A stretch of DNA of 51,154 bases, taken from Acidobacteriaceae bacterium (GTDB lineage Bacteria; Acidobacteriota; Terriglobia; Bryobacterales; Bryobacteraceae). The position numbers and the translations under genes are program-made. Location of the stretch: the NCBI GenBank assembly GCA_019233755.1, contig JAFAMD010000018.1, positions 1 to 51,154 of the forward strand, given 5' to 3'. This document shows, piece after piece, positions 49,059 to 51,154 of this stretch (position 1 is the stretch's first letter; every line of letters begins with the position of its first letter). The notes below the pieces were generated by a model. That model was not told the origin of the DNA. It saw only the letters and a list, made by a program, of their open reading frames with translations, and did no database searches.

Positions 49059-51050
49059 ATGTCGAAACCTGCCAGTCAAGCTCTGACCGCGGCGCTGGGT
49101 GTCCTGTTCTTCGCCGCATCGGTTTCCGGGCAAGAGAACAAGATTGATCAGGTGCTGCAGCAGCTCGAGCAGGTGCACAGTTTTTCCGGCGTGGGAATTT
49201 CGCCAGACGGACAATGGGTGAGCTGGGTAGAGCCGGCGCGCGAAGACGGGGGAACAGAAATCTTCCTGCTGCGATGGAAGGAAGCGGGGGCGAAGCCGCG
49301 GAGAATTTCAGCCGGCGACGGGAAAAGAACGTTCGAGGAGAGCGGGCTGGCTTGGTCGCCGGACGGCACGCGCGTTGCCTTATTTTCAAATGCCGAGTCT
49401 TCACAGAAACAGGTGTTCGTGCTGACGGTTGCAAGCGGCAAGGCACGACGCCTGACAGAAGTGAACGGGTATGTCACGGACATTCGCTGGTCGCCGGATG
49501 GGCAAAGAATCGCGTTCTTGTATGCAGAAGGCGGCGGTGGGGGCGGTCCACTGGAAGCGGAACCGGCGCGGACCGGCGTCATTCAGGGGCAGATCCACAA
49601 TCAGCGAGTTGCGGTGGTGAACGCGGCGGGAGGCGAGGTGCGGCAGCTTTCGCCGGCTCAATTGAACGTTTACGAGTATGACTGGAGTCCGGATGGGCGG
49701 CGTTTTGCAATGATTGCAGCACCGGGGCCGGCGGATAACAACTGGTGGATCGCTCAACTCTACTCGCTGGATGCCGCTTCCGGAGAGATGAAGGTTTTAT
49801 ATCATCCGCCCGCGGAGCAGCAAATTGCCATACCGCGGTGGTCACCGGATGGAAAACAGATCGCATTCATCGGCGGATTGATGAGTGATCAGGGATTCAA
49901 CGGCGGAGACATTTTCTTAATCGCGGCCGAGGGAGGCGAGGCGCGAAATGCGACGCCTGGCATTAAACAATCGCCGAACGGACTGCAATGGGAGAGCGGG
50001 GACAAAATCCTGTTCACCGCGACTATGGAAGGCGGCGGCGCAATTTCTACCCTGGATGTCGCTTCCGGACAGCAGCAACTGCTCTGGAAAGGCAGCCAGG
50101 ATTTACATGGAGACGGCAACTTTCCGAACTTCGCCGTTGCGAAGGATTGCCGAACGAGCGTAGCCGTCCGGGGCACATGGGAGCAAGCACCGGAAGTAGC
50201 GGCAGGGCCGATTGGCGACTGGCGTCCGCTGACGAGCGAGAACGCTCAACAGCGGCAGCAGTGGCAGAACGCAGAAAGCATCGTTTGGGAGAACGAAGGT
50301 TTTCGCGTGCAAGGCTGGCTCCTCTATCCGGATCACTACGATGCGAGTAAGCGCTATCCCATGGTGGTGGAGATTCACGGCGGCCCGTCGAATCTGAAAT
50401 CGGCGTCGTGGCCCAGCACGCAATACGATATGTCGGCGATGGCCGCCCTCGGTTATTTCGTATTCTTTCCAAACCTGCGGGGCAGCTATGGCGAAGGCGA
50501 GACGTTTACGAGGGCGAATGTCAAGGACTTCGGCGGTGGCGACCTGCGAGACGTGCTCGCCGGTGTGGATGTCGTGCTGAAACGCGTGCCGGTAGATGCG
50601 AATCGGATCGGGATAACAGGCTGGAGCTATGGCGGTTACATGACGATGTGGGCGGTAACGCAGACCAACCGCTTTCGAGCGGCAGTGGCGGGGGCGGGCA
50701 TCGCGGACTGGCTGAGTTATTACGGCGAGAACGGCATCGACGAGTGGATGATTCCGTTCTTTGGCGCATCGGTGTATGACGATCCCGCAATTTATGCGAA
50801 GAGCTCGCCGATTACCTTTATAAAGCAAGCGAAGACCCCTACGCTGGTTCTGGTAGGTGAGCGCGACGCAGAGTGCCCTGCTCCCCAGTCTTTTGAGTTC
50901 TGGCATGCGCTAAAAACCCTGGGAGTGCCGACCGAACTGGTGGTATATGCAGGCGAGGGACATGCATTCGGTGACCCGAAGAACCGCCTCGACCGAATGC
51001 GGCGCACACTCGCGTGGTTCGACCATCACCTTGAGTCTTCGCCTCGCTGA
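49059..51050 (+). CDS. Secreted S9 family peptidase
   Basis: This is a 663-residue protein with a signal peptide (about 5-24, ALTAALGVLFFAASVSG). A beta-propeller (about 40-390) shows repeated 'WSPDG' blades, and is followed by an alpha/beta-hydrolase domain with Ser in GWSYGGYM, Asp in GERDAECP and His in GEGHAF. It is a prolyl-oligopeptidase/dipeptidyl-aminopeptidase type enzyme acting on peptides in the periplasm. Two in-frame candidates precede ATG 49059, but only this start gives a signal peptide. The last ten codons are part of a 40-bp tandem repeat. Confidence 0.93.
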   Translation: MSKPASQALTAALGVLFFAASVSGQENKIDQVLQQLEQVHSFSGVGISPDGQWVSWVEPAREDGGTEIFLLRWKEAGAKPRRISAGDGKRTFEESGLAWSPDGTRVALFSNAESSQKQVFVLTVASGKARRLTEVNGYVTDIRWSPDGQRIAFLYAEGGGGGGPLEAEPARTGVIQGQIHNQRVAVVNAAGGEVRQLSPAQLNVYEYDWSPDGRRFAMIAAPGPADNNWWIAQLYSLDAASGEMKVLYHPPAEQQIAIPRWSPDGKQIAFIGGLMSDQGFNGGDIFLIAAEGGEARNATPGIKQSPNGLQWESGDKILFTATMEGGGAISTLDVASGQQQLLWKGSQDLHGDGNFPNFAVAKDCRTSVAVRGTWEQAPEVAAGPIGDWRPLTSENAQQRQQWQNAESIVWENEGFRVQGWLLYPDHYDASKRYPMVVEIHGGPSNLKSASWPSTQYDMSAMAALGYFVFFPNLRGSYGEGETFTRANVKDFGGGDLRDVLAGVDVVLKRVPVDANRIGITGWSYGGYMTMWAVTQTNRFRAAVAGAGIADWLSYYGENGIDEWMIPFFGASVYDDPAIYAKSSPITFIKQAKTPTLVLVGERDAECPAPQSFEFWHALKTLGVPTELVVYAGEGHAFGDPKNRLDRMRRTLAWFDHHLESSPR

Positions 51051-51154
51051 CAAGGCGCGGGCTCATCACCTTGAATCTTCGCTTCGCTGACAAGGCGCGG
51101 GCTCATCACCTTGAATCTTCGCCTCGCTGACAAGGCGCGGGCTCATCACCTTGA
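51024..51154. repeat. 40-bp tandem repeat array starting in the S9 gene's 3' end
   Basis: Three copies of a 40-bp unit (51024-51063, 51064-51103, 51104-51143) and the first 11 bases of a fourth run to the window edge. The first copy includes the final codons and TGA of the peptidase. Copies differ by one or two bases. Each can form a small stem CCTTG...CAAGG with CGCC...GGCG inside. There are no variable spacers. Confidence 0.92.

Noticed and set aside
51024..51154. CRISPR array
   Set aside because: Units are directly adjacent, nearly identical and without spacers; the first is coding sequence.

Overview
The window is high-GC bacterial DNA that reads like an Acidobacteriota chromosome, most likely of the Bryobacterales/Solibacter type. 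This is judged from family content, not from a search. The markers are large TonB-dependent receptors with an N-terminal carboxypeptidase-regulatory-like domain, PEP-CTERM proteins, several secreted S9 peptidases and amidohydrolases, Tat-exported Gfo/Idh and GH29 enzymes, and a pyrroloquinoline quinone (PQQ) operon. I see no rRNA or tRNA genes, no CRISPR array and no intact prophage.

Layout. 1-6.1 kb: tail of a phosphoesterase-like protein, a zinc-ribbon/PspC protein with a clear terminator, a glycosyltransferase-methyltransferase fusion, a small CxxC protein, an Nramp-like transporter with altered metal-site motifs, and a GH57 enzyme. 6.1-14.9 kb: secreted S9 peptidase, HEAT-repeat protein, gamma-carbonic-anhydrase-like protein, hisS, aspS, a VOC protein whose ribosome-binding site and start codon lie in a near-perfect hairpin, and a Tat-exported Gfo/Idh oxidoreductase. 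15-26.3 kb: MFS exporter plus sirtuin; a TPM protein, nucleotidyltransferase and LemA cluster; a large membrane protein; recX; YtxH and DUF948-like envelope proteins; fumC; and a DHA2-type MFS pump. A 300-bp spaced repeat element separates fumC from the pump. 26.4-32.2 kb: a repeat-built adhesin-like protein, DUF72, an NTF2-like protein, and an ECF sigma / membrane protein / Spy-like group with a candidate autoregulated ECF promoter, followed by an exported Cys-rich rhodanese and a GH29 fucosidase-like enzyme.

32.2-34.6 kb is a graveyard. The N-terminal piece of an ORF6N-domain gene is fused to an IS630 transposase remnant, and the frameshifted C-terminal piece lies about 1.9 kb downstream. 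A PEP-CTERM gene and a REP-like palindrome sit in the same stretch. 34.6-37.8 kb is a complete pqqABCDE operon on the minus strand. Its 25-codon pqqA is short, Cys-rich and easily missed, and its PqqB lacks the usual His of the Asp-His pair. The operon is divergent from an MFS exporter, with only 24 bp between start codons.

39-51.2 kb holds a second PEP-CTERM protein, a metallophosphoesterase, and two TonB-dependent receptors flanking a decayed sugar isomerase/epimerase pseudogene. It ends with an exported amidohydrolase and S9 peptidase pair and a 40-bp tandem repeat array that begins inside the last codons of the peptidase and runs off the window.

Themes: peptide and polymer scavenging at the cell surface (receptors, S9 enzymes, amidohydrolase, glycosidases), redox cofactor synthesis (PQQ), and a recurring local pattern in which gene 3' ends are duplicated into short repeats (13.4 kb, 24.4-24.8 kb and 51.0 kb). 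The strongest candidates for something new are the unusual PqqA/PqqB pair with its neighbouring exporter, the start-codon hairpin of the VOC gene, and the stop-codon-anchored repeats.
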